DNA of 64,000 nucleotides from Cyanobacteria bacterium M_surface_10_m1_298. Its GTDB lineage: Bacteria; Cyanobacteriota; Cyanobacteriia; PCC-6307; Cyanobiaceae. How positions within the stretch are numbered: position 1 is the stretch's first letter; each line of letters begins with the position of its first letter. The notes under the pieces are model-generated. The model was not told where the DNA came from, ran no database searches, and worked only from the letters and a program-made list of their open reading frames with translations. Made by a program: the position numbers and the translations under genes. Location: assembly GCA_016882485.1 (NCBI GenBank), contig VGPT01000001.1:1-64000 (forward strand), written 5' to 3'. Shown here in pieces: positions 27,694-36,481 of this stretch.

Positions 27694-29175
27694 TCAGGCA
27701 GCACCCCCAGGCAGTTGTGAGGCGGGCAGGAAGTAAGTGGGGCGCCGCAGGCCGGAGTAGCCCATCAACAGGCGCAGCAGGCTTCGGGTGCAGGTGAGAG
27801 CCGTGAACAGGCTCAACAGCAGACCGAGACCGAGGGTGACCGCGAATCCCTTGATCAGGCCCGTTCCCAAGGCGAACAGGGCGGCGCAGCTGATCAGGCC
27901 GGTGACATGGCCATCAAGGATGGAGGAGAAGGCCAGGGAGAAGCCCGAGTCAATCGAGCGGATCAGGGTATTGCCACCCCTGAGCTCCTCCTTGACGCGC
28001 TCAAAGATCAGCACGTTGGCATCGACGGCGATGCCGATCGAAAGAATGAAACCAGCAATGCCAGGCAGGGTCAGGGTGACCGGGATCAGGGCATAAAGCG
28101 CCAGGTTGAACAGGGAATAGAGGGCCAAAGCCACCACGGCCACCGCACCGGGAAGGCGGTAGACCACCACCATGAACACCGCCACCAGTGCAAGACCGAA
28201 CAGGGCGGCCTGAAGGCTGCGCTGCACGTTCTCGGTACCCAGCGTGGCGCCGATGGTGCGCTGCTCAATCACTTGAACCGGCAGAGGCAGGGAGCCACCA
28301 CGCAGTTGCACCTCCAGATCGCGGGCTTCTTCCGCCGTGAAATTGCCCGTGATGCTGGCGGCGCCACCACTAATCCCCGCGGGCTTGAACTCGGGGCCCA
28401 CGCTGGCTTCGCTGATGGAGCGTCCATCCAGCACGATCCCCAACAGCTGAGGGGTGCCGGCAATGCTCTTGGTCAAGGCGGCGAACTTGCGGCCGCCCTC
28501 AGTACTGAAGCTCAGGGTGACATCCCAGGCGTTGCCGGTGTCCTGTTGGCGCCGACCCGCCCCGGTGAGGTCCTTACCGGTGAGCTCAGCAGGTTCGTAG
28601 AGGGCGACGATCCTGGTGTTGACCTCGGCGAGCAGCGCCTCCAGTTGCTCGCTCTCACTGCTGCCGACCGGCACGGTGACACCGAGCTCCCGCAGCAGCT
28701 GGGCCAGTTCCTCGGCCTTCAACGAGGGCTCACCGGCCTTCTCGGTTCCAACCGCCTTCTGCCGATCGAGCACATCCTTGGCCTGCCGCTTGAGCTTCAA
28801 CAGCCCAGACATCTCACGCTCGGTGCCCGGCTTCTGGCCACGGAACTCCAGCAGCGCAGTGGTGCCGAGCACCTTGGCGGCGCGACTTGGATCCTGCTCA
28901 CCCGGTAACTGGAGCAGCAACTGGTCGTCGCCGATGGTCTGCAGGGTGGACTCACTCACCCCGAGACCATTGATGCGGCGATCGAGCACATCCTTAACGG
29001 CTTCCAGCTGTTCGCTCTGAACCCGTTTGATCGCACCGACCGGCATCACCTGCAGGGTGAGCTGGCTACCGCCGCGCAGATCAAGACCGAGCTGCAGCGG
29101 GAAGCTGGCCAGCACCGCAGCGGCGGCGAAGGCCAGGGCCAGAATCAGGGCAAGCCACCCTTGTTGACGCGCCAT
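27694..29175 (-). CDS. secD: Protein translocase subunit SecD
   Basis: LGLDLRGGSQLTLQV...SIGIAVDANVLIFERVKEELR. Confidence 0.97.
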   Translation of the reverse strand: MARQQGWLALILALAFAAAAVLASFPLQLGLDLRGGSQLTLQVMPVGAIKRVQSEQLEAVKDVLDRRINGLGVSESTLQTIGDDQLLLQLPGEQDPSRAAKVLGTTALLEFRGQKPGTEREMSGLLKLKRQAKDVLDRQKAVGTEKAGEPSLKAEELAQLLRELGVTVPVGSSESEQLEALLAEVNTRIVALYEPAELTGKDLTGAGRRQQDTGNAWDVTLSFSTEGGRKFAALTKSIAGTPQLLGIVLDGRSISEASVGPEFKPAGISGGAASITGNFTAEEARDLEVQLRGGSLPLPVQVIEQRTIGATLGTENVQRSLQAALFGLALVAVFMVVVYRLPGAVAVVALALYSLFNLALYALIPVTLTLPGIAGFILSIGIAVDANVLIFERVKEELRGGNTLIRSIDSGFSLAFSSILDGHVTGLISCAALFALGTGLIKGFAVTLGLGLLLSLFTALTCTRSLLRLLMGYSGLRRPTYFLPASQLPGGAA

Positions 29176-30158
29176 CAGACCTGGCCAGCCTTGAGAGCCT
29201 TGGCGGCCTCAACGATTTGATGGGGCTGAATGATCGTCAGGTTCTCGAGGGTGCCGTTGTAGGGCGTCGGAATGTCCTGGGAGGACAGACGCACCGGACG
29301 GCAGTCGAGATCGTCGAAACACTGCTCGGTGATCAGGGCGATCAGCTCGGCGCCGATGCCTCCGGTCTTCATGCACTCCTCCACCACCAGCACCTTGTGG
29401 GTCTTGCGGATGGAACGGGAGATCGTCTCCATATCGAAGGGCTTGAGGCTGATCAGATCGATCAACTCCACGCTCACGCCGTCTTTTTCCAGCTGCTCCA
29501 CCGCCTTGAGGCAGTGGTGGCGCATGCGCGAATAGGTCAGGATCGTGACATCGCTGCCCTCCTGCACCAGATCCGCCTGATCGAGGGCACAGGTGTAGTC
29601 GCCGCTGGGGATCTCCTCGCTGAGGTTGTAGAGCAGTACATGCTCGAAGAAGAGCACCGGGTTGTTGTCACGGATGGCGGCCTTCATCAGGCCCTTGGCA
29701 TTGGTGGGGGTGCTGACCGCCACGATCTTGATGCCGGGCACGGCGTGGAAGTAGGCCTCGAGGCGCTGGCTGTGCTCGGCGCCGAGCTGACGGCCCACAC
29801 CGCCGGGACCGCGCACCACAGCAGGGATGGTGAAGTTGCCGCCACTGGTGTAACGGAGCATCCCCATGTTGTTGGAGATCTGGTTGAAGGCCAGGAGCAG
29901 GAAGCCCATGTTCATGCCCTCGACGATCGGCCTCAGACCGGTCATCGCGGCGCCCACGGCCATGCCGGTGAAGGCGTTTTCGGCAATCGGGGTATCCAGC
30001 ACCCGCAGCTCGCCGTACTTGTCGTAGAGGTCCTTGGTGACTTTGTAGGAACCGCCGTACTGGCCAACGTCCTCACCCATCACACAGACATGGGGGTCGC
30101 GAGCCATCTCTTCGTCGATGGCCTCTCGCAGGGCGTTGAAGAGAAGGGTCTCTGCCAC
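29175..30158 (-). CDS. pdhB: Pyruvate dehydrogenase E1 component, beta subunit
   Basis: [44 protein letters not shown]. Confidence 0.97.
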   Translation of the reverse strand: MAETLLFNALREAIDEEMARDPHVCVMGEDVGQYGGSYKVTKDLYDKYGELRVLDTPIAENAFTGMAVGAAMTGLRPIVEGMNMGFLLLAFNQISNNMGMLRYTSGGNFTIPAVVRGPGGVGRQLGAEHSQRLEAYFHAVPGIKIVAVSTPTNAKGLMKAAIRDNNPVLFFEHVLLYNLSEEIPSGDYTCALDQADLVQEGSDVTILTYSRMRHHCLKAVEQLEKDGVSVELIDLISLKPFDMETISRSIRKTHKVLVVEECMKTGGIGAELIALITEQCFDDLDCRPVRLSSQDIPTPYNGTLENLTIIQPHQIVEAAKALKAGQV

Positions 30159-30205
30159 GGTTGAAAAGCGGTTCCGGCACTGGACCGGGGTGGGGCCAAC
30201 TTATC

Positions 30206-30301
30206 TCAGCCGCCCGCAGCAAAGGTCGCCAACAACAGCACCGACAACAGCATTCCTGGCGAAAGCAGCAGCACCAGCAGCTGCAGGTCGTGGCCCGTCA
30301 T
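30206..30301 (-). CDS. Candidate 31-aa single-TM peptide
   Basis: MTGHDLQLLVLLLSPGMLLSVLLLATFAAGG*, in the gap between the DUF3082-like gene and pdhB; below the ORF-track cutoff. Confidence 0.5.
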   Translation of the reverse strand: MTGHDLQLLVLLLSPGMLLSVLLLATFAAGG

Positions 30302-30329
30302 GGCAGAGAAGTCAGCCCGTATGCGCACG

Positions 30330-30686
30330 CTAGGGGGTTTCTTCGGCCTGGTTCCAACCCGGTAAGAGGCTGCGGATAAATGTCAGAAACAGACCCAAGC
30401 CCACGAAGGCGAAGGTGAACGTGGCCAAAAAGCTCATGCCCACGATCAGGGTCTTCATGAACACGGCAATGCTCTGGGCGAAGCGGGCGTCGTAGTGGGG
30501 CGGGTGCTCGGCGTAGTAGCCGACCACACGGCTGGAGAGCTGCAGCGCCAGCCAGCCCATCCCAAAGCTGGTGAGCGAACCGCTCAAAAAGCTCAACGGC
30601 CCCTTGCGCTGCCGCACCGGTTGCCCTGTCGCCTGCTCGGTTGTTGGAGATGGGCTGGAGTTCGGCTGCGAACTGGTTTCGCTCAC
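30330..30686 (-). CDS. DUF3082-like membrane protein
   Basis: Two C-terminal TMs; GTG start at 30686 (VSETSSQPNSS) avoids overlap with ispE. Confidence 0.75.
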   Translation of the reverse strand: MSETSSQPNSSPSPTTEQATGQPVRQRKGPLSFLSGSLTSFGMGWLALQLSSRVVGYYAEHPPHYDARFAQSIAVFMKTLIVGMSFLATFTFAFVGLGLFLTFIRSLLPGWNQAEETP

Positions 30687-30705
30687 GGCGCGCTGCTGAG
30701 GGCGT

Positions 30706-31638
30706 TCAGACCAGGGTCGCACCGGAACCGGTGCAGCGGCAGACCCAGGCCTCAAAGCCAGCCTGCTGCAGCGATGAGGCCAGATCGGCGCGGGCCTGCT
30801 CCGCCAGGCTGCGATCGGGGAAGAGGGCAAACAGGCTCGGGCCCGATCCGCTCATCGCGACGGCCACGGCTCCCTGCGCCCGGCGCAGCAGCTCCAAACC
30901 GGCCCGCACGCTCTCCACCTCCGGCTCGACCACCTGCTGCAGGTCATTGCGGATGGCGGGAAGGCTGAGCTCGCCGCGCAGAGCCGCCAGCAACGGCCCC
31001 TGCCGCAGCAGCTGCCGGCGCTGTTCGAAGTCGCTCTCCTGCTCGAGGTAGAAGTCGCCCCGCTGCTCGCGGCAGCGCCCGTAGGCCCAAGGGGTCGACA
31101 CGCTGGCCTCGGGGTGCTTGATCAGCAGCACGGCCAAAGCCGGTGGCTGCTCGAGGGGCATCGGCTCCAGCTGCTCGCCCCGGCCAAAGCAAAGCTGGGT
31201 GCCTCCATCGATGCAGAAGGGCATATCGGAACCGAGCTCCGCCGCCATCGCCAACAGCTGATCACGGCTGAAGCCGCAACCCCACAGGGCATTAAGGCCC
31301 ACCAGAGCCGCTGCTCCATTGCTGGAGCCGCCCGCCAGCCCCGCACCGATGGGGATGCGCTTGCTGAGCTCCATCGCCACCCCCAGCTCCGGCAGGCCCA
31401 CCCGGGCCTTGAGGAGTTCCGCCGCCTTCACGATCAGGTTGCCGCCGTCGGTCGGCAGATCGGAGCGATCGCAGCGCAGGCTCACCGCTCCATCAGCCGT
31501 GGGCCTGAGGCGCAGCGTGTCCACCAGATCGAGGGTCTGCATGACCATCGCCAGCTCGTGGAAGCCATCGGAACGCAGGCCGAGCACCTCCAGGTGCAGG
31601 TTGATCTTGGCGGGGGCGCTGACCAGCAGCTCAGCCAT
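30706..31638 (-). CDS. ispE: 4-diphosphocytidyl-2-C-methyl-D-erythritol kinase
   Basis: [53 protein letters not shown] motif. Confidence 0.97.
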   Translation of the reverse strand: MAELLVSAPAKINLHLEVLGLRSDGFHELAMVMQTLDLVDTLRLRPTADGAVSLRCDRSDLPTDGGNLIVKAAELLKARVGLPELGVAMELSKRIPIGAGLAGGSSNGAAALVGLNALWGCGFSRDQLLAMAAELGSDMPFCIDGGTQLCFGRGEQLEPMPLEQPPALAVLLIKHPEASVSTPWAYGRCREQRGDFYLEQESDFEQRRQLLRQGPLLAALRGELSLPAIRNDLQQVVEPEVESVRAGLELLRRAQGAVAVAMSGSGPSLFALFPDRSLAEQARADLASSLQQAGFEAWVCRCTGSGATLV

Positions 31639-31652
31639 GGGGGAGGAATTGC

Positions 31653-32465
31653 TCAAGCGTTGAGCTGATTCAAGCCCGCCGCCAAACGCACCCAATGGGC
31701 AGGCGAGACCTCCTGCGGTCTTTGCTGCAGGGCGACCTCCGCCGCCTCGACCCAAGCCTGAAGAGCCTCTGCTGGCAACAGACCTGAGAGGGTGTTGCGC
31801 AGCATCTTGCGGCGGGCCGCAAAACAGCGGCGCAGCAGCATCTCCACCGTTCTGGCCAGGGCCGGATCCAGTCGCTGATCGGCGGGCAGGGGATCGAGGG
31901 CCACCACTTCACTCATCACCTTCGGGGGCGGCTGAAAGCAGCGGGGCGGCACCGGGCACACCGTGCTGCAGCGGGCCAACAGCTGCATCCGCACACTCAA
32001 CGCGGAAAAGGCGCTGCTGCCGGGACGGGCGCGAATGCGCTCCCCCACCTCCTGCTGCACCAGCAACACCAGGCGCCGATAGGGCCGCTCCACCGGCCGA
32101 TCCAAGCGACCCACCAGGCGCTCCAGCAGTGGCCCTGTGATGTTGTACGGGATGTTCGCCACCACCGTGCTCGCCCCCGGCAACTCCACCGCCAGCACAT
32201 CCCCCTCTGTGAGCTCAAAGCGCGAATCGGCGCCAAAGCGCTCCCGCAAACCCACCACCAGATCCCGATCCAGCTCCACCGCCCTCACCGCCGCCGCCGG
32301 GGAAGCCAACAACTGTTCAGTGAGGGCTCCACGCCCCGGCCCCACCTCCAGAACCGTGTCGTTGGCGTTGAGCTCCGCCGCCTCCAGGATCTGCCGCAAG
32401 ACAGACTGATCCGTGAGCCAGTGCTGGCCAAAGCGTTTACGAGCGCGATGGGCCGCGAAGGACAT
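31653..32465 (-). CDS. ksgA: 16S rRNA dimethyladenosine transferase
   Basis: [15 protein letters not shown]...[16 protein letters not shown]...[14 protein letters not shown]. Confidence 0.96.
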   Translation of the reverse strand: MSFAAHRARKRFGQHWLTDQSVLRQILEAAELNANDTVLEVGPGRGALTEQLLASPAAAVRAVELDRDLVVGLRERFGADSRFELTEGDVLAVELPGASTVVANIPYNITGPLLERLVGRLDRPVERPYRRLVLLVQQEVGERIRARPGSSAFSALSVRMQLLARCSTVCPVPPRCFQPPPKVMSEVVALDPLPADQRLDPALARTVEMLLRRCFAARRKMLRNTLSGLLPAEALQAWVEAAEVALQQRPQEVSPAHWVRLAAGLNQLNA

Positions 32466-32546
32466 GAACCATGCAGGAGGGCCACCTCCCACATTGCTCC
32501 TTCAGCACGAGTCTGCTGAAAACCAGCGCCCCTATCACCAGGCCGC

Positions 32547-32909
32547 TTAAACCCAAGGGATCCAACGCACCGGAGCACGGCTCGGCGGTAAGGGCACCAG
32601 GGCGCAGACCCATTCCCAGCGGCAGTGCCCGTAAGCCGGATGCTCACTGATCCAGAGATCAAGACTGTGGGCCAGACGCTGGCGCTTGGCGCCCCGCAAA
32701 GCGGCCGCCCCCCAGCCATCGGGTCCGCGGCGGCGGCGACCCTTGACCTCCACCAGCAGCAAACGCTGGGGCTTGTGGAGAAGCAAATCAATCTCACCCC
32801 AACGGCAAGCCCAGCGCTGTTCCAGCACTTGCCAACCGGCCTGGAGCAACAGGCGCAGGGCCCGTTGTTCAGCCCACTGCCCCGCGCGCTGCTGAGGGGT
32901 TCGTCGCAT
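32547..32909 (-). CDS. YraN/UPF0102 family nuclease-like protein
   Basis: G...AEQRALRLLLQAGWQVLEQRWACRWGEIDLLL...LLLVEVKGRRR. Confidence 0.88.
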   Translation of the reverse strand: MRRTPQQRAGQWAEQRALRLLLQAGWQVLEQRWACRWGEIDLLLHKPQRLLLVEVKGRRRRGPDGWGAAALRGAKRQRLAHSLDLWISEHPAYGHCRWEWVCALVPLPPSRAPVRWIPWV

Positions 32910-32952
32910 GGCCGCAGGCCTCAATCCACCCCTTGAGGATTCCCGGCGGGGC

Positions 32953-33180
32953 TCAGCCTGGAAGTTGCCCGCGCAGGGCCCTGAGGCAGTACTTGCAGCC
33001 TCCGGTCGTGACCAGGTGGCGTTCTGGGGTGATCGAGATCAGGCGCACCGGATGTTCTTTGCAGCGGATCTTGATCGGCGTCTTGAAACTCTTGTAGAGG
33101 ATCTCGCTGTAGTCGTAGCGCTCACCAAAGCGAGCCCGGGCACGGGCCAGAAAAGTCTCGCGATCGATCGGATTCGCCAT
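32953..33180 (-). CDS. Solitary DUF723-like zinc-binding small protein
   Basis: FLARARARFGERYDYSEILYKSFKTPIKIRCKEHPVRLISITPERHLVTTGGCKYC; CxxH...CxxC-type ligands. Confidence 0.75.
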   Translation of the reverse strand: MANPIDRETFLARARARFGERYDYSEILYKSFKTPIKIRCKEHPVRLISITPERHLVTTGGCKYCLRALRGQLPG

Positions 33181-33317
33181 GACGCATGGTCGCGTTCGAC
33201 GCTGGACAACGGAGGCACGAGCTCCGCGAGGGTAAAAGACCACCCTTCTCCAGGCGGTAGCAAGGCATGCCAAGAGCAGATGCTGCCTAGGGTTACCTCA
33301 CCCCCTACGCCGCAACG

Positions 33318-33830
33318 ATGCGCCGCTCGATCTCACCCCTGGTGCGCTCCTTGAGCCGAGCCCTGTGCAGCGTGCTCGCCCTCCTGGCCCTCACGCTGCT
33401 GCTGCCGCTGCAGCCGGCCCAGGCGGCTATGGACTACGCCAAACAGGTGCTGATCGGCCATGACTTCGCTGGTGTCGACCTGCGGGGGGCCACCTTCAAT
33501 CTCACCAACCTGCGGGAAGCCGATTTCCATGGTTCTGACCTACGGGGGGCCAGCCTGTTCGGCGCCAAGCTGCAGGACGCGGATCTCTCCGGGGCCGACC
33601 TCACCGACGCCACCCTCGACTCAGCGGTGCTCGACGGCACCGACCTGCGCAATGCGGTGCTGGAGAACGCCTTCGCCTTCAACACCCGCTTCAACAATGT
33701 GCTGATTGACGGGGCTGATTTCACCAACGTGCCCTTCCGCGGTGATGTGCTCAAGGCGCTCTGCGCCAGCGCCAGTGGCACCAATCCGGTGACCGGTCGC
33801 AGCACCAAGGACACGCTGGAGTGCAGCTGA
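33318..33830 (+). CDS. Exported pentapeptide-repeat protein
   Basis: Signal peptide then A(D/N)Lxx repeats (GVDLRGATFNLTNLREADFHGSDLRGASLFGAKLQDADLSGADL). Confidence 0.93.
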   Translation: MRRSISPLVRSLSRALCSVLALLALTLLLPLQPAQAAMDYAKQVLIGHDFAGVDLRGATFNLTNLREADFHGSDLRGASLFGAKLQDADLSGADLTDATLDSAVLDGTDLRNAVLENAFAFNTRFNNVLIDGADFTNVPFRGDVLKALCASASGTNPVTGRSTKDTLECS

Positions 33831-33843
33831 GGAGAACGCCACG

Positions 33844-34284
33844 ATGAGCTTTGACGCCCGCAGCCTCGAGCGACTGCAGCAGCTGGGCCGCACCCTGCCC
33901 AAACCGCTGCCCAAACCCGAAACCCAAACGGATCCAGAGGGCCATCGAGGTGGAGCCAAACGCCACCGCGTTGAAACCGAAACGGACCCTCAGGCGCTGT
34001 TCGGCGAACTGATCAAGGCGAGTGAAGACGGCACGATCCCGCCTCACCTGCTGGATCGGCTACGCCAGGCCGAACGGGATCAGGAACGCAAGCGACAGAG
34101 CGCCCAACGCCAAGACCTGGAGACCCTGCAAACACAGGTCAATGCAGGGGCAGGCAGCAGCCCTGCACGTGCACGCCAGGAGGTGTTGCGACCGAATCAA
34201 CAGCGCCGCAAACCGAGCAACGACGAAGAGCAGGAGCTGTACGTGGCCTTTCAACAACTGCTGCTGGAAGGCGACGACGACTGA
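33844..34284 (+). CDS. Hypothetical protein, charged/low-complexity
   Basis: 146-aa ORF co-directional with neighbours. Confidence 0.7.
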   Translation: MSFDARSLERLQQLGRTLPKPLPKPETQTDPEGHRGGAKRHRVETETDPQALFGELIKASEDGTIPPHLLDRLRQAERDQERKRQSAQRQDLETLQTQVNAGAGSSPARARQEVLRPNQQRRKPSNDEEQELYVAFQQLLLEGDDD

Positions 34285-34298
34285 ACACAGGCAGGCTT

Positions 34299-34312
34299 AG
34301 TACAGATCTACT
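34299..34312 (+). promoter_or_regulatory. LexA (SOS) box candidate upstream of umuDC
   Basis: AGTACAGATCTACT matches 13 of 14 positions of the cyanobacterial LexA consensus RGTACNNNDGTWCB (as I recall it). Confidence 0.6.
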
Positions 34313-34317
34313 ACTCT
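34312..34317 (+). promoter_or_regulatory. Putative -10 of umuDC
   Basis: TACTCT (TAN3T); projected +1 coincides with the A of the umuD ATG at 34324. Confidence 0.5.
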
Positions 34318-34323
34318 GGTGGC

Positions 34324-34773
34324 ATGAACTGGCCGGCCGAGTCACGCCCTTGTCCCCTGCGCGCCCCGCGCCTCCCGCTGCCACTGCCCCTCGCCAGTGA
34401 CACGGTGGCCGCTGGCTTTCCCAGTCCGGCTGACGACTACATCGATGTGGGGATCGACCTCAATGAGGTTCTGATTCGCCACCCCAGCAGCACCTTCTTT
34501 CTTCGGGTCAGCGGAGACTCGATGACCGGAGCCGGCATTCACCACGGTGATCTGCTGGTGGTGGACCGCAGCCTCGAAGCCCGGCCCGGCCAGATCGTGG
34601 TGGCCGTGCTCGACGGCGCCTTCACCCTGAAACAACTGGTCCGCCATCAGGGCCGGCTGCGGCTGGAGGCTGCCAACAGCGCCTATCCAGCCTTAGAGCT
34701 GCATCAATGCGGTGATGTGCAGATCTGGGGTGTCGCCATTCATGTGATCCACCCGCTCGGGCGCCATGGCTGA
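34324..34773 (+). CDS. umuD: UmuD-like self-cleaving protein (S24 family)
   Basis: AGFPSPADDY cleavage site, RVSGDSMTGAGIHHGDLLVVDRS, FTLKQL catalytic Lys region; followed by umuC. Confidence 0.93.
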   Translation: MNWPAESRPCPLRAPRLPLPLPLASDTVAAGFPSPADDYIDVGIDLNEVLIRHPSSTFFLRVSGDSMTGAGIHHGDLLVVDRSLEARPGQIVVAVLDGAFTLKQLVRHQGRLRLEAANSAYPALELHQCGDVQIWGVAIHVIHPLGRHG

Positions 34774-36046
34774 GGCCCTCGCCCTGATCGATGCCAACAA
34801 CTTCTACGCCAGTTGTGAGCAGGCCCTGGATCCAGCGTTGCTGGGCAAACCCGTGGTGGTGCTCTCCAACAACGACGGCTGCGTGGTGTCGCGCAGCAGC
34901 GAAGCGCGGCAGCTGGGCATTGGCATGGGCAAGCCCTACTTCCAGATCGCCGAGCAACTGGAACGACACGGCGTGGTAGTGCGCAGTTCCAACTACGCCC
35001 TCTACGGCGACATGAGTCAACGGCTGATGAGCAGTCTCGAGCCCTTCGTCTCCGAATTGGAGGTGTATTCAATCGACGAGGCCTTCGTGCGGTTGCCGAG
35101 AACAGGCCATGGCGACCTGAGTGACTGGGCCAGCGAGCTGCGCAGCCGCATTCGCCACAACCTCGGCCTTCCGATTGCCATTGGGCTCGCCAGCAGCAAG
35201 GTGCTGGCCAAGCTGGCGAACCACACTGCGAAAGGCGATCACCGCCATGCCGGAGTCTTCGACCTGACGCGCTACAGCAACCACGATCCCTGGCTCGAAC
35301 GCACCCCCGTTGAGGAGGTGTGGGGCGTGGGTCGACGTCTGAGCCGCTGGTGCCACATGCGGGGCATCCGCAACGCACTCCAGCTGCGGGACATGGCCAG
35401 TGGAGAACTGAAAGCCAAGGCCGGGGTGGTGGGGCTGCGCCTGCAGCTGGAACTGCAGGGCGTGAGCTGCCTACCCCTCGACGACAGTCCAAGCGCCAAA
35501 CAGGAAACCTGTGTGAGCCGGAGCTTCAGCCGAGCGGTCTGCAGCGAACAGGAGCTGCGCGAGGCGGTGGCGAGCTACGTGAGCCGGGCCGCTGAAAAAC
35601 TGAGGCGGCAACGGCAACGGGCCGGACGCCTCACGGTGTTTGCCCGCACCAGTCCCTTCAGTGCGGGGTTTTACAGCCAAGCCGCCAGCAGCACCCTCAC
35701 CCTCGCCAGCAACGACACCGCCGTGTTGCTGCAGGCCGCCCTGCGGTTGGTACCGCGGATCTACCGGCCCCACAAACGCTTTGCCAAGGCCGGCGTGCTG
35801 CTGCAGGAGCTGCAGCCGGAAAACCAACTGCAGTGGCACCTGCTCAGCCAGCTCAGCAGTGAAGACCTGCAGCGCCGGGAGGCCTTGATGCAGAGCATCG
35901 ACCGCCTGAACCACCGCTATGGCCGAGGCACTGTGCAGTGGGCCGCCTGCGGGCTGCAGCCCGCATGGATGATGCGCCGCGAACAGCTCTCCCACGCAGC
36001 GACCACACGCCTGAGCGACCTTCCCCTGGTCTGGGCCAAGGGCTGA
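34766..36046 (+). CDS. umuC: DNA polymerase V catalytic subunit UmuC (Y family)
   Basis: ALIDANNFYASCEQALDPALLGKPVVVLSNNDGCVVSRSSEAR; YSIDEAFV. Confidence 0.96.
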   Translation: MAEALALIDANNFYASCEQALDPALLGKPVVVLSNNDGCVVSRSSEARQLGIGMGKPYFQIAEQLERHGVVVRSSNYALYGDMSQRLMSSLEPFVSELEVYSIDEAFVRLPRTGHGDLSDWASELRSRIRHNLGLPIAIGLASSKVLAKLANHTAKGDHRHAGVFDLTRYSNHDPWLERTPVEEVWGVGRRLSRWCHMRGIRNALQLRDMASGELKAKAGVVGLRLQLELQGVSCLPLDDSPSAKQETCVSRSFSRAVCSEQELREAVASYVSRAAEKLRRQRQRAGRLTVFARTSPFSAGFYSQAASSTLTLASNDTAVLLQAALRLVPRIYRPHKRFAKAGVLLQELQPENQLQWHLLSQLSSEDLQRREALMQSIDRLNHRYGRGTVQWAACGLQPAWMMRREQLSHAATTRLSDLPLVWAKG

Positions 36047-36073
36047 AACAGGCTGGGTGAACGCTGATGGCGC

Positions 36074-36355
36074 TCAGATCTGGCCGTATTTCTGCACGCT
36101 CTGGGCCGTGCAGAACTGCTTGGCCTGCTCAATCGAATGACGCAGGTTGATGCGATCCACCACACAACCGCAGGTGTCCTGCACCATGCCCTCCGGAGGA
36201 GTTTTATTGGCCTTCTGAAAATCAGCCTTCATCGCCTTGGCGCAGCTGCTGAAAACGATCTGATCCACCATGTTCTGGGCCTGAACCGGCCGCGGCGACG
36301 CACACAGAAATGCCGCAGGAGCGGCCATGGCTAGGGCGAAAAGGACAAGCCGCAT
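36074..36355 (-). CDS. Small secreted Cys-containing hypothetical protein
   Basis: MRLVLFALAMAAPAAFLCASPRPVQAQ signal peptide; mature part contains SSC, TCGC and FC. Confidence 0.7.
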   Translation of the reverse strand: MRLVLFALAMAAPAAFLCASPRPVQAQNMVDQIVFSSCAKAMKADFQKANKTPPEGMVQDTCGCVVDRINLRHSIEQAKQFCTAQSVQKYGQI

Positions 36356-36481
36356 CAGACGGGAAGCGAGGCAAGCCACAACGAGATGGAACCGTCCTAA
36401 CAGCGCCGGGGGGGAAGTGGGCAAAGCAACAAGTTCTGAGACATCCACGTCGCAACGGCGCAGGCAACGCTTCCTGAGGGG

